Shown in pieces: positions 1 through 12,912 of a stretch of 64,000 nucleotides of DNA; the first letter of the stretch is position 1, and the number at the start of each line of letters is the position of its first letter. The notes below the pieces were generated by a model. That model ran no database searches. It saw only the letters and a program-made list of their open reading frames with translations, and was not told the origin of the DNA. This stretch comes from Symbiodinium natans. Lineage: Eukaryota; Sar; Dinophyceae; Suessiales; Symbiodiniaceae. Location of the stretch: contig CAJNDS010002304.1 in the NCBI GenBank assembly GCA_905221605.1, forward strand, positions 312,001 through 376,000. Reading direction: 5' to 3'. The position numbers and the translations under genes were made by a program.

Positions 1-3000
1 TCAAACACAGTGAGCATCACGGTGTGCTATCTTGGACCAGTGAGCAGTGCAGTAGTGTAGTGTTTCTTTGGCGCTGTGCCTTTGAAAGTTGCAGGCTCTG
101 CATGTGAGAAACATGAAACGACTCTGACGGAGCTCGAGGACCATGGAAATGAATGCAGCTCTTCGAGTCGAGGCGAAGGAAGCCAAGGCAGAAATGGCGG
201 CAGCTCAGCAGGCCAGCGGACAACTTACGGACTCTGGCTAATGCTTGTGAACTCATCTGAACTGCTGCATCAGAACATCTGGTTTCGGTAAATTAGCATC
301 ACCTCTCTGATTCTTCCTTTCCGGCGTCAGGAGGCACAGGCAAGAACTGAGCTGCAGCGTCAAGTGGCAGCTGAGCTCGATGCTCGCACTGAGGACATTG
401 CTACTGTAGATTACTTGGCTTGGGTTGCCGTATCGGATGGCATACCGAATGGGGCATATCATACAATGTTTGCGAAATTGCCATCGGCTGTTGCACGACA
501 GGAGCTGCGCACATCGCGCGAAACTGCAGACAGACTGCAGGCACCCCTGGTGCATGCACACTAGATAGCAGAAGCTAGCAATGACAGCGAAGACAGCCTC
601 AAACCCTTTCGAGCACTTGAAGAGACCTGAATGTAGGTCCTGTCAGGCTGGAACTCAGTTACCGTTCCTCCTGAACTAAACTGCTGGACTCCTTCGGGTT
701 AGCAGCCGATGTGAGCTTCTAGGTGTTCCGGAGGTCTGCAAGTCAAACCGTGACGGGTGGGCTCATGCCTGGGGATGGTCTGAGCAGAATGTTCCCGAAA
801 ATTGCCTTCCAGATGCTTGGAGGAACTCGGCGATTGCGCCGCTAGGGGGATAAAGGGCGCCACGCAATTCCCGCAAACACCAAACCACCAAACCACTTGC
901 TTGCTCATGCTCCCTGCGCCTCCCTGCGCTACTGCGGGGGTTCGCCCCAGGCCACGATTGAAGAGATGCATCCCCGGAGAGCGGCACTGGAGCAAGATCT
1001 CAGCAAAGCACAGGCACGCAGTGGACCATACTTCCATGTACTTCTAACATGTCCAACTGATGGAACTGCAGCGCTGTAAGGAAGTCTTTCTGCTTTCAAG
1101 CGTCCTGAGGCCAGCATGAAGGATCTTAGTGCAGATCTTCGGACTGCTCGGGCGGATGCTTGACTGCAAACTGCTCTGCAAAACCATGCAGCCATCACTG
1201 TCATGACTCCGTCATCCTTGGCGAACCTCGCGCCTGCAGATGCCATCGCCATGCCCTTCGAACGGCGTAGCACGACAGGTGAGTCATGCATGCTACATCA
1301 TGATTTCGAGGAGACTCATGCAGCGCGTGATGAGGCGGGGCAAGAGGCTTTGCCCTGTGCAAACAGTGGCGCGTGCGAATGCGGGCGAGTCAAACAATAT
1401 AATGTCTAAAGGCACACTCTGCAGCGAACGCGCTACAGTACTCGCCCGATTTCTGCTAGGCAGCAGCCCTCGCCGCGACTTGCACCCAGATCAGCATTGA
1501 AGCCGCCAAGGCGATATTTCAAAACGGGGCAGTTCACCAAACTTACCTTGTTCCCATTTTCCCAAAGTCCTGCATACCAGCCTGTCGAATCAAGTGTTTT
1601 CATGCCAATGGTATGTTCGTGCGGCATTTGGGCAAAAAAAGACTTTTGGGAGGTGTCACAACTCCAAGAAGATCGACAACGCTTGGAACAGAAGTTGCTG
1701 AGCTGGTTTCGCGTTGCTTGGCCTTCTTGGCCCATTGCTGCCATGCCCTGCGCCGAGGTTGGCCGAGCTTTCCCAAGTGGCTGCACGTGTCATGCCTTGA
1801 TCCAGTCGGGTTGCTGGTCATGTTCTGTAGCTTGCAAGCATGGGGTATGCAGACACCTCAGTTGCTCGGCTCCCGATCCTGATCAACCACTGTTCATGTC
1901 GTCATGGCTTCGCAGAGACTCGCACACTGCCCTGAGGTGCCGACGAGTTGCAGCAAGCGGAGAAGCAGCTTCAGCAGAAGCTACTGCAAGTTCAAGCGGA
2001 GCTTGGGAACAAGTGCCCGCCTTGGAGGGTCTTCTTGTCAAACTTGTGGCTGCCCCACGCCTTGCCTTTGAGGAATGAGACGTCCTGAGCTTAGTTCGGA
2101 GTTTAGACCCGATGGAGCACGTGCAAGCAAGTGATCCCGTTCTGGTAGCGTCTAAGTCTAAGGCTTGCACAGGTGCAGGAGTCCAACAGGGCTCTGCGGA
2201 TTCGGGTCGCGACATGCTTGCACAAGCAACTGCACGAACATTTCTCAATTCAAGGACTGTTGAAGGATCGGAGCCACTACTGTCGCGACCAGGGTGCTAG
2301 CCATTGGAGACCAGCGGTTGAAATGAGAGTGCGTCTTCAAGTGCGTCTTTAAGTGCATCTTCAAGTGCATCTTCAAGCACTTTCTCTGCGAAGTATCGCA
2401 ACTGAGGCAGAATCAGACGAGAATGCAGAAAAAGTCTCTCGTCAGCTCGTGGAGGCGCAGGAGCAGCTGGCGGAGATGCCTTTCTCAAAGCGCACGCCAA
2501 TATGTGCATTCTGTGATTTTCTCTGCATCTCTCACAGATTGCTTGACATGCTTGATGCAAGCTCAGCCAAGTACGGACTGCATCTGGGCCGAGGAAGGCG
2601 CAGCATACGGCATCTGCAGCCACTGACGATGCTTCCTCGCACAAAGCAGCGGCGCTGTGCGAAGAGGCCGAGGCATGGCTATGGCATCCTCTTCTGCTGT
2701 TGCGATGGCATGAGAATGTGCTGGCTGCTCGAACTTAAGGGTAGGTGGGGAGTCGAGTCCGCAGCAGAGGCCAGAGCAGAGCAAGCAGAAGCAGCCAGAA
2801 GAAAGGCCTGTGATGCACGGGGTTTCCCATCTTTGTGTCAGCTTCCTCCTGGAGCACTGACGGTACCTGCAGGCAGAGGAGTCTGCATCAGAGATGGAAA
2901 CACGTATGGAGAAAGCTGAGGAGGAACTCTGCTTTCGGACTCGATGTGACACGTGGGGATGCTTGTGGCACGGGCAAGCGCTAGTCCCCAAACTCCCATG

Positions 3001-6000
3001 TCCACTCTGAACGACTTCTTGGTGCGTCAGGCTCAACGGGTACTTGAGAAGACTGACATCCAAACGAAGGAGTGCCGGCACAGATAGGCTTTCAGTCACA
3101 CCCTTGATGTAGCATGCACATCACAGATACCTGCATCCAGTGACAGCTTCATTCAGTGACAGCTTCATCGCGTGAAAATGGGCACGTGTGCGGGAGTACA
3201 GCTGTTGCAGTATGAGCTCGCCATCACAGGCTGCGCTGGCCGCACAAGTTCAGCAAGCTGCGCACTTGACAGAGCAGTGCACCATGGCTTTAGACGAGGA
3301 TTCTGACCTTTTTTTGCTTGCTCCTTGCTAGTTTGCAACGACTTTTCGCCATATCGAGGCACGTCCTTGAAAGCTGCTCTGTCATCGGCTTCAGAGCGTG
3401 CGGCACATGCTTCTTCAGCTGCGGCCAAGGCAGTTCTAGATTCCAAAATTTGCTGTAAGGTACTGGTACTGCAATTACGCAGTGATGTGTAGTTAGATCG
3501 TCAAGGTGTTGTTGAAAAGGCCATGACCATGTGAACGTGTCCGATCCTCGCGATATCTGCAACATTGCCAAGGCATTCCAAGGCGCTTTCAACTAATTAT
3601 GGGGTTCTTCCTCGAAGAAAACTGGGTTTTGTGCTTGATGACCCTTTTGTAAGCCGCCGCCAGCTTTCAACAAAACGCGAGACATCCTTCCGTGTCACAA
3701 CGCAGCGATCATGGGCAACCTTAACGACAAAGGGTACATACAGACAAGGCTGTTCGATTCGGGCTGGGCCCGCAGCTCTCCACTTCAGCAAACATGTCTT
3801 GCAGGAGCAGACCCATTTCAAGGAGTAGCTGCTGGCAGCTAGCGGCATTTGCCCATCCCATTAGCCATTCCTCGATGGGCCAATGCTTACGGAGAAAGGT
3901 CATGTCCGAACTCACACCTCATCTCCGCGATCAGAAATTGCCATTGTTAGTACTGTACAGTGATGGCACCAAGGGGAACTGCGGGGCAAGCAAGTTTTAA
4001 AGATAGGACTATGATAGGACTTTTCTGTCAAGCATCTAGTCTCCAAGACACTTGCATTGCATGCTCGCTACCGTACGTAGAGCTGCGCATGTTTTGCCAA
4101 AAACTGCTGCAAGCATGGTGGGACGTAATGTGCCACCTGCAGGCCGAGCAAGATGCCGCAGCAAAGGAGGCGTTTCGCAAACGACCTGTTGACCGTTAGT
4201 ATCTTATGCTTTCACAATGCTTCGTCGCTGCTTGGTGCCGCAGGCAGAGATTGCGGTTCTGCAAAAATCGTTACAGGCAGTTCAGGCGTGGTTGATGTCT
4301 GCAACCATCGATGTCGGTGTCGCAGATGTTAGCAGTTGCCTGCGTGTTTCCACGCGGAGGCCTCGAACAAAGCTCTGCGAGCAGAAGCAATGCAGGCCCT
4401 GAGAGTGCACAAGCAAACAATGCACTGTAGGGGGCGTAAAGCTGTTTTTAAGGTTTGGGAGTGTGCTGGTCGATGGTGGCAGCTGGTATGAAGTTGTAAC
4501 CCACTCCCCTGTCCTCATTCCACTGCCAGAATGACACGATAGGTCCTCCCTAAACACGATCCTACACGACCTGTTCGTTGCTTGCGATTGCATGCTGTCT
4601 GTGTGTGTGTGTGCCCTTAATGCTCGCCATGCCACATCCCTCCTGGAACAACTTCAGGCTGAGCAAGCGGCAAAGACTGCCCAGTCTGACTGCGATGCAT
4701 CGAAGCAGAGCAAGCTCCGGGCTGAAGAAGAGGTGGGCTCGCTTCGCTCTGCTAATCGCCCTGCTAATCGCTCTGCTCATCGCTCTGCTAATCGCTTGCC
4801 GCTCCTGGAACAGGCTGGGCGAGCTCTTGAAGTTGCGAAAGCAGCCAAAGAAAAGGCCCTGGAGAGCGATGCGGAAGTTGAGAAGCTTCGACAGAAGCCA
4901 CCCGACGGCAACACAGCACGATGTTATGACACACTTCGCCGCGTCATGCCGCTGAATGTCGGACCCATGTCGGGGCCCAATATGCCGTGTTGCGTCTGCT
5001 TTCAGGCACCAGGAAGTGGTCAACCAACTTGCAAAGATGCAGCAGACCACGGCCGATGCAGAAGAAAAAGTTGCTTTGGCAAAGGCTGAAGAGAGGACCC
5101 GACCCGTGACAGAACCTCAAGCATGGCACTCAAAAACACTCAAGTGACTAATAAAGCTCAGTGCAAAGAGCTCCCGGATTTGCTGGCCGGTTCTGCCATT
5201 GCCATATACAACGCAGGAGGGCCAAATCGCAACTCACAGCACAGGCCCGGCACTCAGAAGAATAGGTCCCTACCTCCACCATGGACCTTGGAATGACCCG
5301 CGTTTGTAAACATCGAGAGAACTTTTACCTAAGCCAAACAATCTGAGTGGCACTGTAGGCGGGACTCTGCACTCCAGGGACCAGGCATATTCTGGAGTCT
5401 CTGGGATTAGGCGCTCCTGCGGGTGGCTTTTGGTAAGAAATTCTTTGTTGAATGATTCCTCGTCTCCTAGGCAACAGTGACAGCACTGAGCCAACATTCC
5501 CCGAATTTGCCAAGGCCTCTGAAGCAGCGCGACTGTCGGTGCTGTGCGCCAGCCTGCACACAGACGTCGCTGCCACAGCGGCAAAGGTGACCCGACCCCG
5601 GGCGAACTTTCTTGTGGCTTTTTGGTCGGATACACAGCGATTGTGCTTTACACACTTTCAAACGCACTACCCATTCCGGGTCGGCTTTCCCCAAAAGCCA
5701 CGTCGCTGTGGCTTTTGTCGACGTTCAACCAGAAAGTCAGCTTGCCATGCACAGGTGTCAGCCCTGGAGCAACGAGCCCAAAAAGCCGAGGTGCCCTGGT
5801 TGCTCAAAATGGCTGAGCCGAGTTCAAACTTTTAGGATAAGACCTAGCCTTGCAGTCACGAGAACTGTGAAGCTGGTTGTGTGAGCCTGACTTTCCCGGC
5901 AGCTGTGCAGACCTGGTTGTAAAAGGATAAGACCTAGCAACTTGTGGACGACTCTTGCAGCATTCATATCGACGATTTATAGCATTTGGAGGCTGAGAAG

Positions 6001-8456
6001 ACTGTGGCACTTGCGTCGTCCGAGCTGCGAGAGGCGAGGCGATGTAGCAAAGGTCAAAGGCCGTCTGCTGGCTGTCAGAGCAATCAGCGTGAGGATGATG
6101 TGAAGCGCATGGCTGCCAATGGTCTCGAAACTCTAACATCTCCCAGCGAAGACTCCGAAGACAGGCAAGTCAGAGAGAATGGGGTCGAGATGAGATGTGC
6201 TGAGCAGAAAAAGATACCTCCAGCATCCTCTTGTTCAGGTTGGTCGCAGAGTTGGAGGCGTTGCTTGAAGAGCCGCGTTCGGCTCAGTGTTTCAGAAAGG
6301 TGCTTGCGCTTCCGCATATGCAGCTTTGGCGTATTTTGGCGGTTGCATGCCTGAACCGAAGTTCGAATGGTGCCATCCTTCTCATCCCTACGCCCATGTC
6401 ATGGCACGATAAACCAATGAACAAGGTCTCCGGACGGCACTGTAGAGGTCACAGAGGCACCACTTGCATTGTCTAGCCAGGGTTGCAAGGCGTTTGTTAC
6501 CAATACCGGGGCGAATCATCACTCTGACTGAGATTATCTGCCCTTTGGACGGTCGTCGTGTCAGTTCACAGGACAAGGGTATCTTGGAGCACATGGAGCT
6601 TCATGGCCAGAGACAACCAGCAGCACGCAGGCCTTCTCCACAAAAGCCTCCGAAAATGGAAGCGACTTCAAACCGGCACCTGAAAGAAGAACAAGGCCAA
6701 CTGGGGTGGTTCGGCAGCGGTTCCGGTCCACAGACGGCTATTTAAGTCTAAGGATGAACCAAAACAAACACAGGAGAAGGAGGGCGGAATAGGAGGGCGG
6801 ATGTGGAGGAGGGCAATCAGACATGCACGAGGACAAGAGCACTTTCCCGCGAAATGCTGACAGAATAAGTTCGAGAGAACCTGGCCGGTGGGGATCATGC
6901 GTAAACATATGTGTGGGGGAAGAGCGAAAACCAAGCAGGAATGCGGCAAGATCTCGTCGCAAGCTTCCACCTCCAAATCAGATGTGAAGCACAAGGCTCG
7001 ATGCAGCTTTCCGCATGACTGGCATGACTGGCAGTACTGGCAGTACAGTATTCATTACTTCGTCAGTACTTGTTGACCTCCTTGTCTCCGCAATGTTTTT
7101 GTGATGTGTATGTCGTACCCAGTCACGGAAACAGCTGTTGTTCTTTTGCTGGGATGGCTCAGTGCACTTGGCAAGGCCGCGTCAGATCCGGATGGCTCAC
7201 AGGCCCGGTGCAGACGAGTTATGTTTCCTCAGTGTATTGTCTGGACGCAACTTGTGCCAACATGGGATCCGGAGACCCGGATCATCATGGATCGTCACGG
7301 ATCCCTCGCCGTTAGTACGGAAACGCAGGCCGTTGGTAGCTTTACTGCCGCTTCTTTGAAAGGAGCAAGGGGAGGAGTTAGAGGAATTGAGGAAGGGCAG
7401 AGGGAGAGGCTCATTAGTCAGACGTCACCTTAATTTCGCCTAGATCAGACTGTTGACTGCGCAGCCACGTTGTAGTCTTCAGGAGAGGCAAGCTAAACTT
7501 GCGTCCCCCCAAGTTGCAGGCGGAAGTTCCAGAGAACAAGAGGCGACGCCGATCTGGATCTGCAAGTGGATGTGGCGGCCCCAGATCAGTCTAAGAACAG
7601 TTCTGAAGGCCACTCATCTCATGTCATTTGCTATCATCTACTGCGCATGCCACTTTGCATCCTCATGTCCAACCTCTCTGACGAGCGTTCCGTAGGTTTT
7701 GACCGCACGATTGCACATTTTTCGTTTCATCAATTATTGGGGTGGGGTGGGGAGGAAGGCGGATGCATGGTTTTTAATTGGCGTGGTCCGCGTGTGCGCC
7801 AGTCAGCCTCGTTAGGTTCTTGGTGTTCGGCCAAGACATGTTGTTCGTGATGTTCTTCGTCTTATGGGACATGTGGCACATGACAGCATTTCGCCAAGAT
7901 ACACCAAGATGTGGGCAAGTAGCGGAGCGTGAAGATCACAGCATGTGCAGGTGGCGGCAGCGCTGCCGAGGTGGACGGCTAGATTATGCCAACGCTTTTG
8001 TTAGTCGGTTTTTAAATCTGGGGAACAATGGGCTTCGGGCTTACGTAGGGGACTTTTTTGGTACATCTTAGCTTCGCAACTCGACTTTGCTCCGGCAAGG
8101 CTACAGGCGCTCTGCACAAGTGGGCAATGAGGATGTAAAAAAGCTTCGGCAATGTCAGAGTTCCTGGTGCAGGTCCCGCTGAAGCTCGTGAATGAATCAG
8201 CCGTCGATGAACCGCGAAGCTTAGCTGAGCACTTGCAACTTCAGTTGTTCGTAGATTTGCTCCATGAACTCTGGTAGAACGATTGGGCGCAGCGACTTCT
8301 GCTAACCGACGACTTGCTGCCACAAAGGAAGATATGCTGCGCCTATGTGCCGGATCCGAAGCAAGAGCGTGGGACGGCCATGTGCGAATTGAAACGATCA
8401 AGCTGCTGGGCAGCAAATTCGGTGCAAAGGCCAGCTTGACACACGAAGCAGCATGA
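1..8456 (+). CDS. Multi-exon coiled-coil protein gene (5' end outside window)
   Basis: About twenty short pieces on the plus strand encode Glu/Ala/Gln/Lys/Leu-rich helix, usually right after an AG and separated by stop-filled sequence. Positions: 143-240, 331-405, 502-546, 951-1025, 1110-1157, 1659-1705, 1939-2025, 2401-2480, 2752-2820, 2873-2932, 4143-4187, 4244-4291, 4354-4400, 4636-4897, 5006-5096, 5503-5586, 5755-5796, 5983-6045, 6240-6300, 8095-8157, 8173-8271, 8292-8456. Examples are AEIAVLQKSLQAVQAW and ATIEEMHPRRAALEQDLSK. Heptad-like spacing of hydrophobics suggests one long coiled coil, as in structural or cytoskeletal proteins. I cannot name a family. Exon order and phases were not fully checked, and some pieces may be decayed (for example 1110-1157 runs into a stop). 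The last piece ends in a clean stop at 8454-8456. Confidence 0.6.
2329..2376. repeat. 12 bp tandem repeat, 4 units
   Basis: Four head-to-tail units close to GTGCATCTTCAA, with one or two substitutions between units. It lies just before the helical exon at 2401-2480 and its period is a multiple of three. Confidence 0.85.
4636..4897 (+). CDS. Largest coiled-coil exon region of the 1-8.5 kb gene
   Basis: A continuous frame encodes a helix starting SLLEQLQAEQAAKTAQSD, then a short Ser-Ala-Asn-Arg repeat, then a second helix containing AGRALEVAKAAKEKALESD. The middle is a 12 bp tandem repeat (4745-4792) that keeps the frame. It is either coded linker or a short intron lying exactly between two helices. 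The composition is very rich in A, E, K and Q, as in the neighbouring exons. This is the best single piece of evidence that the region is coding on the plus strand. Confidence 0.6.
4745..4792. repeat. 12 bp tandem repeat, 4 units
   Basis: Four units of CGCTCTGCTAAT with single-base changes. It lies inside the open frame of the coiled-coil exon and preserves frame. Confidence 0.85.
5006..5096 (+). CDS. Coiled-coil exon
   Basis: Directly after a TTTCAG acceptor the frame reads HQEVVNQLAKMQQTTADAEE and continues with KVALAKAEERTR. Both flanks lose the frame. It belongs to the same plus-strand gene as the other helical exons of 1-8.5 kb. Confidence 0.6.
8173..8456 (+). CDS. Last two exons of the coiled-coil gene
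   Basis: After a GTGCAG acceptor at about 8172 a helix (AEHLQLQLFVDLLHELW) runs to about 8271. The next piece starts near 8292, contains RRLAATKEDMLRL and RIETIKLLGSKFG, and ends at the TGA at 8454-8456. Composition fits the upstream exons. Downstream, the sequence changes to long stop-rich DNA with a G24 tract, so this is the likely 3' end of the gene. I see no polyadenylation signal; dinoflagellates often lack a clear AATAAA. Confidence 0.5.
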
Positions 8457-10200
8457 ACAACTCAGTAGTGTTTAGTTTTTAGCATGATGATTCTGGATGA
8501 CATGTCTGCATTCTGTTTGGACTTGGCATGTAGCGCTTTCCGTTCTTTTGGCTATTTGGGCTCAGCGTCGTGCCATGCGGATGTCTGGTATCATTCGAGT
8601 TGGCCTGCTGGTGATCGTGATCCGCACGGCGAGCGGCAGGACTCGATAGACATGTCCTTCGGAAGCCCTCGGATGTTCTTGTTAACGCTGGTCAAGGGTT
8701 GTCTCTGGCCTCTGGCCTTGAAATCCAGGCTGCGATATGCCTCTCCAACACTGAAAAAGGGGGGGGGGGGGGGGGGGGGGGGTGAATGTACAAAGGCTCG
8801 ATGGAATTCAGGCTTCAAGGTTTGGGGTGCCGCGCCACGATTTAGATTCGACGGCCATTACCTTATGTAGGGGTCAGCAGCTTGCAACCCCCTGAGGCCG
8901 AACGAAGACGTGTGATGAGTGGCAAACCCTATAAAACCCTTTAAGCCCACCCCCCCCCCGCCCCCAGGGTTTGGCGCTGCGTCTGCAGAAAAGTTTTGCC
9001 GCACCATTGGTCGTAAGAATGAATCTTGGGGGGAAGGCCTCTTCGGGGCCTCTTCTGGCCCCTTCCCAGCACTCTCCTGGGCATCTTCTGGGGCTAAAGG
9101 GGTTGCCTCTGATCAAGTAGTAAGCAAGAACAGGCTCTCTACTGGATTGAAAAGAGCTTGCAACAGGATCGCTTAGGACCAAAATTCCGGAATTTCACCG
9201 GAGATCATATTTGGTATCGGCACCACGTTTTGGGATTACGACCCCATGTAGGATATCAGGCTTTAGTCAACGACCTAACAGAGGCAAAGAGTTCATGAAG
9301 CAAACTGTTCGGCCGAAATCCCGGCCGAATAGTTCTCGGTTTTCGGTATTTGCCCCTCTTTTTTCAGCAAATCACCTAAGCATGAAGCTAAACGAAGATG
9401 TAGGCTCCTAAAAGGAAGGTGTCAGTGGCGAGCCCTGAAGAACAAAAGGAAAAGCAAAAGATGTGCCGATGAAATGCGGTCACGCATACAAACTCCAAAG
9501 TCTGAACGTGAGTAGCAAGCCAGAAGGGAAGTAACGCCACAAAAGCTGCGCGTCCTGAACGAAGGCAGCGGCAAACCCGCGAACCCCAAAGATCGGGGTG
9601 AAATCCTGCAAAAAGACAAAGAAAGCCCCACCCAAAATCATGTGGAACACGGCTGTGCAGGGCTCAGGTTCGCAAGGCTTTTCCCGTGGCAGCGGCTCCG
9701 TGAGAGAACACTTGGCCCTGCCAGTGCTTACGGCCCCGTGGGGGGGTAGCTTCTGGAGCCTTACACAGCAAATGTGCGTGTGTGTTTAGTGTACTTACAT
9801 CGTCTTACAACATACAACGATGTTTGTTATTGCAATTCCCTCCCAAATCTGGAGCCTTGGATCCGAAACTCCAAACGTGGCGTCGTTGCACATGCGGTTA
9901 GTCCCGAAAGCTAGAATTCCAGCGCCAAACCCTCAAACTCAACATGTCCGACTGTCGAAGTAGCCTGGGGATGGAAAAGCTACGGGGATCTTCTGAAGAA
10001 TTGGCAGGCTCGGCTCACCAGATGCCAAGTTGGGTGGATTGCTGCTAAGCCCCTCGCAGCCACTCTTTGCCAACAGCTCCGTGCCTGGCTGCAAGTTGTG
10101 TTCTGAGCTACGTGGCGAGAAGACGTGATGGTTCATAAGATGACTCTTTAAACTTCTTAGGACCAAAGAATTCCACGTCTTCCGTAGCTCGACGTAACGT
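8457..10200. other. Intergenic or intronic region, no gene supported
   Basis: Contains a G24 tract (8759-8782), a C-rich run near 8949-8966 and a segment rich in repeated GGCC-type words near 9040-9070. Open frames on both strands overlap without motifs or consistent splice sites. I see no convincing coding sequence. Confidence 0.5.
8759..8782. repeat. Homopolymer G tract (24 bp)
   Basis: Uninterrupted run of G. Similar runs of 23-25 bases occur at 14869-14893 (C), 25979-26003 (G) and 31588-31610 (G). Confidence 0.95.
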
Positions 10201-10270
10201 TTTTTGCATGCACGGCTACAGTGTAACGATGTAGCATGCAGCCGCGTGAATGTTCATGGCGCTTCTCAGG

Positions 10271-10425
10271 TGCGCATCGCTGCGGGGGGCACCTGTGGTC
10301 CAGGTACCGTGCCAGGTGCTGTGTATCCTGTCACAGAAGGGCGGGAAATCCACAAAGCTACTTCCAAAGACTGGCGCTGGTCGGAGACATGGCGGCATTG
10401 TGGCGTCGCAGCCCTAGACGCCTGA
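10271..10425 (+). CDS. Possible isolated exon, unknown protein
   Basis: After a CAG the frame gives VRIAAGGTCGPGTVPGAVY and continues about 30 residues to a stop. Composition looks protein-like, but there is no family match and no neighbouring exon was linked to it. The opposite strand is also partly open here, so this is weak. Confidence 0.2.
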
Positions 10426-11205
10426 AATCCCGGGATCGTATAGCATCAACACACCGAAAAAGGGACAAACGCCGTTTGGTTTCAGCAAGAGAAGGTTCTA
10501 CCCCGACAAGGGCTTGTTACGGCAACAGAAAGGCCAGCTCTTGGCCCCCTGTTTTTGGCTGCTACTCGATCTTTGCCCATATAGTAATGTAGTAGTCTTA
10601 AAATTAGTGAGCCCGCATCCACACCGGCCCTGCATGAAGGGAGACAAGGAAGAGAAGGGGAGTCTAGCTCAACACCCTGGCAGACCATACCTGACAGAGA
10701 GAGAGAGAGAGGGGAAGCGCTGGACAGACCACATACGCTGGCCCTACATAGATGCAGTGTACAATCTTGACGTAATTCCGCAACCCCGCCAGCCATCGCG
10801 GCCAATGACACTAGTGGATCAGGAATGATGAGACAATGCGAGTCAGAGAAGCGTCTTTAGATGTTACAGTGGTCACGCGTGTGTCATGTATGCGCAAGCC
10901 ATCAACGTTGTGTTGAAAACTTGTGGTTCCTGTCCCAAGCTCATGAGTCCTGGCCGCCGTGTTGCCGGTGAGCAAGAAGCCTTAGATGTGCTCTGGGGTT
11001 TTAAGTGCCGAGGACGATGGAGTGCAGCACTGCGCAGGCGGAGTGACAACGTGCAGCTACCGGGACGACTTCGGCCCAGGCGCTCCTGATAAACTCTACT
11101 TGTAGCTGACTCCAACTACTGAACCGTATGTTGTTTCGGGCTGACGTTTTGTAAAGGGGCTGTAATAGTGCAAATTGCAACCCACTAGAAGTCACGCTGA
11201 CCGGC

Positions 11206-12678
11206 TGGCAGGCGCTTTCTGGTGTCCACTCTCGCCTGGAGGATCAGCTGCTGACAGGCTACTATGCCGTTGCGAGCTGCTTGGCTGAAGGCTTGATAAG
11301 CTGCATACTTGAGAAGGAAAGACTGTTTCCCGACATCATAAGATATCCCAATAACATCCAAGAACTCTGCAGGAATCAATGTCGGTGTTGCCTGTGCCGT
11401 CAGGCAGTGCCCATGCCAACAGGGCATGGGTGGCTTCATGTGCAGCAGTTGCCTTGAAGACTCTGCGTGCGGCACCGGGCGTTGCTCAAAGTCGAGGGCC
11501 CTGAATGAGACGCGGGACTCATTCTACGAAGCGCCAGCTGTGTAATTCTTGTTGCTCTCTCCGTCTGCACACTTCATGCCGTCTATATTGGGCTGAAGCC
11601 ATCGCACCGCACCCCTGACAGGACAAGGCTTTCACTTGCAGCTTCTCGGACTCTTTCAGGAGATCCCCATCATACAAGCTATTTTGGCCAGTTGGGTGGG
11701 CAAGCCCACAAATTTTAATTCAGTATGCAAGAGCGACCAGGAGTGCAAGCCTGGATTTCATAAGCAACATGTGCAGTGAGCATCAACCAATCTTGATGCA
11801 GTGTAAGTGTGGAAATTGTGAGACAAGGGCTGACGAAGTCAGCCCTTCTGGAGTGAAGATCTTTGGGCAATGTACACCTTTGTCCAGTCCATGTGTGAAG
11901 TGCGCAGAATGCCACTGCAACTTCCCCGAGGACTCTTATTTGACGGACACGACAAGGACCGTGATTAGTCAAATTGCTGCCGGTTTAGTTTTTAGTTGCG
12001 AGGATGGACCGGCGCCGATGGGCAGTTGCCAAAGCATCTTTGAAGACCTGCCCATCAAAATGGAACTAGACTGCTCAACCGGAGCTTGCATACCAAATTA
12101 GCTAGCGCCCACATTTGAGTGGACAGACTCCGCGGAACTTCGATCGGGAAGGAGCTGTAGCCCATCCATGGCTGTAGCCTCGGAAGGAGCTGTTGTGTCT
12201 ATCGTTGTGGTGCTTCTTTGGTTGACCCAAATCTTGTTTAGCTGGATTGTCACGCTGGCCTATGTTGTCTGGAGATCTTGCGCCTCTCCCGCTGAGTTCT
12301 GACACTGGCCCGAAAGACAGTCGGGGAAGGTTGCCTGGTGGGACGTTGGATGAGCTGGGTTTCGTCATATTAACCGAGTTCCAATTTGGCAGTAAGCTGC
12401 TTCCAAACCCCTGGCTCATCCTCTTTTTTTGTTCCTACCCTCTCGCAGAAGTGGTCCAATGTTTACTATTCATGATGAAGATGCTCTTAGGCCACTGCTG
12501 CTGGGCATGTCGTGCAACCACTGTGAAAATTGACGAAATCGGACAAATTAGAGTATGTAGAGACACTGATGGTGCCGAAAGACCTGCACCTACCTGCACC
12601 CGGAAGCGAAAAAGAGCAGGCACATTTTGGCGCATGCTTGCTTATGTCGAACCAGGTAGGAGTCACTTGAGAGCCTAA
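11206..12678 (+). CDS. Cys-rich protein with a membrane segment, several exons
   Basis: Plus-strand pieces fit a secreted or membrane protein. 11206-11372 encodes a helical stretch (LLTGYYAVASCLAEGLISC). 11372-11545 is Cys-rich (CPCQQGMGGFMCSSCLED). 11664-11778 ends with CKSDQECKPGFH. 11793-12101 encodes about 100 residues with many spaced cysteines (QCKCGNCETRADEVSPSG) and a stop. 12168-12302 holds a strong hydrophobic segment (VVSIVVVLLWLTQILFSWIV). A basic stretch follows near 12530-12640 (TCTRKRKRAG). Cys spacing resembles EGF or disulphide-rich ectodomains, but no exact family is claimed. Splice joins were not proven. The minus strand of 11185-11475 is also open, so strand is not certain for the first piece. 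Confidence 0.4.
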
Positions 12679-12719
12679 GTTGCAGGATGAAGCTTTCTTT
12701 TGGGAGGTCTAGGCTTCGA

Positions 12720-12912
12720 GGTGTAAGCAGGAAGGGAGGGGGGAGGAAGGAAGGAAAGGAAGGAACATCCTGACATCATGATCGGTTCCAAGGCCGACAT
12801 GCAAAGCCATTGTGTCTGCGCCCCTCCCCCCGCCCCACCCCCGGCGACCGCTCCCTCCCACCCCCGAATTTCTGCTCCCTCCCTCCCCCCCTGCCCCTCC
12901 CCAACCCCGCCT
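12720..12912. repeat. GGA/CCT low-complexity tracts
   Basis: A purine-rich G/A run (12727-12765) followed by a C-rich pyrimidine run (12815-12912). The long Pro or Gly open frames here are a by-product of composition. Confidence 0.8.
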
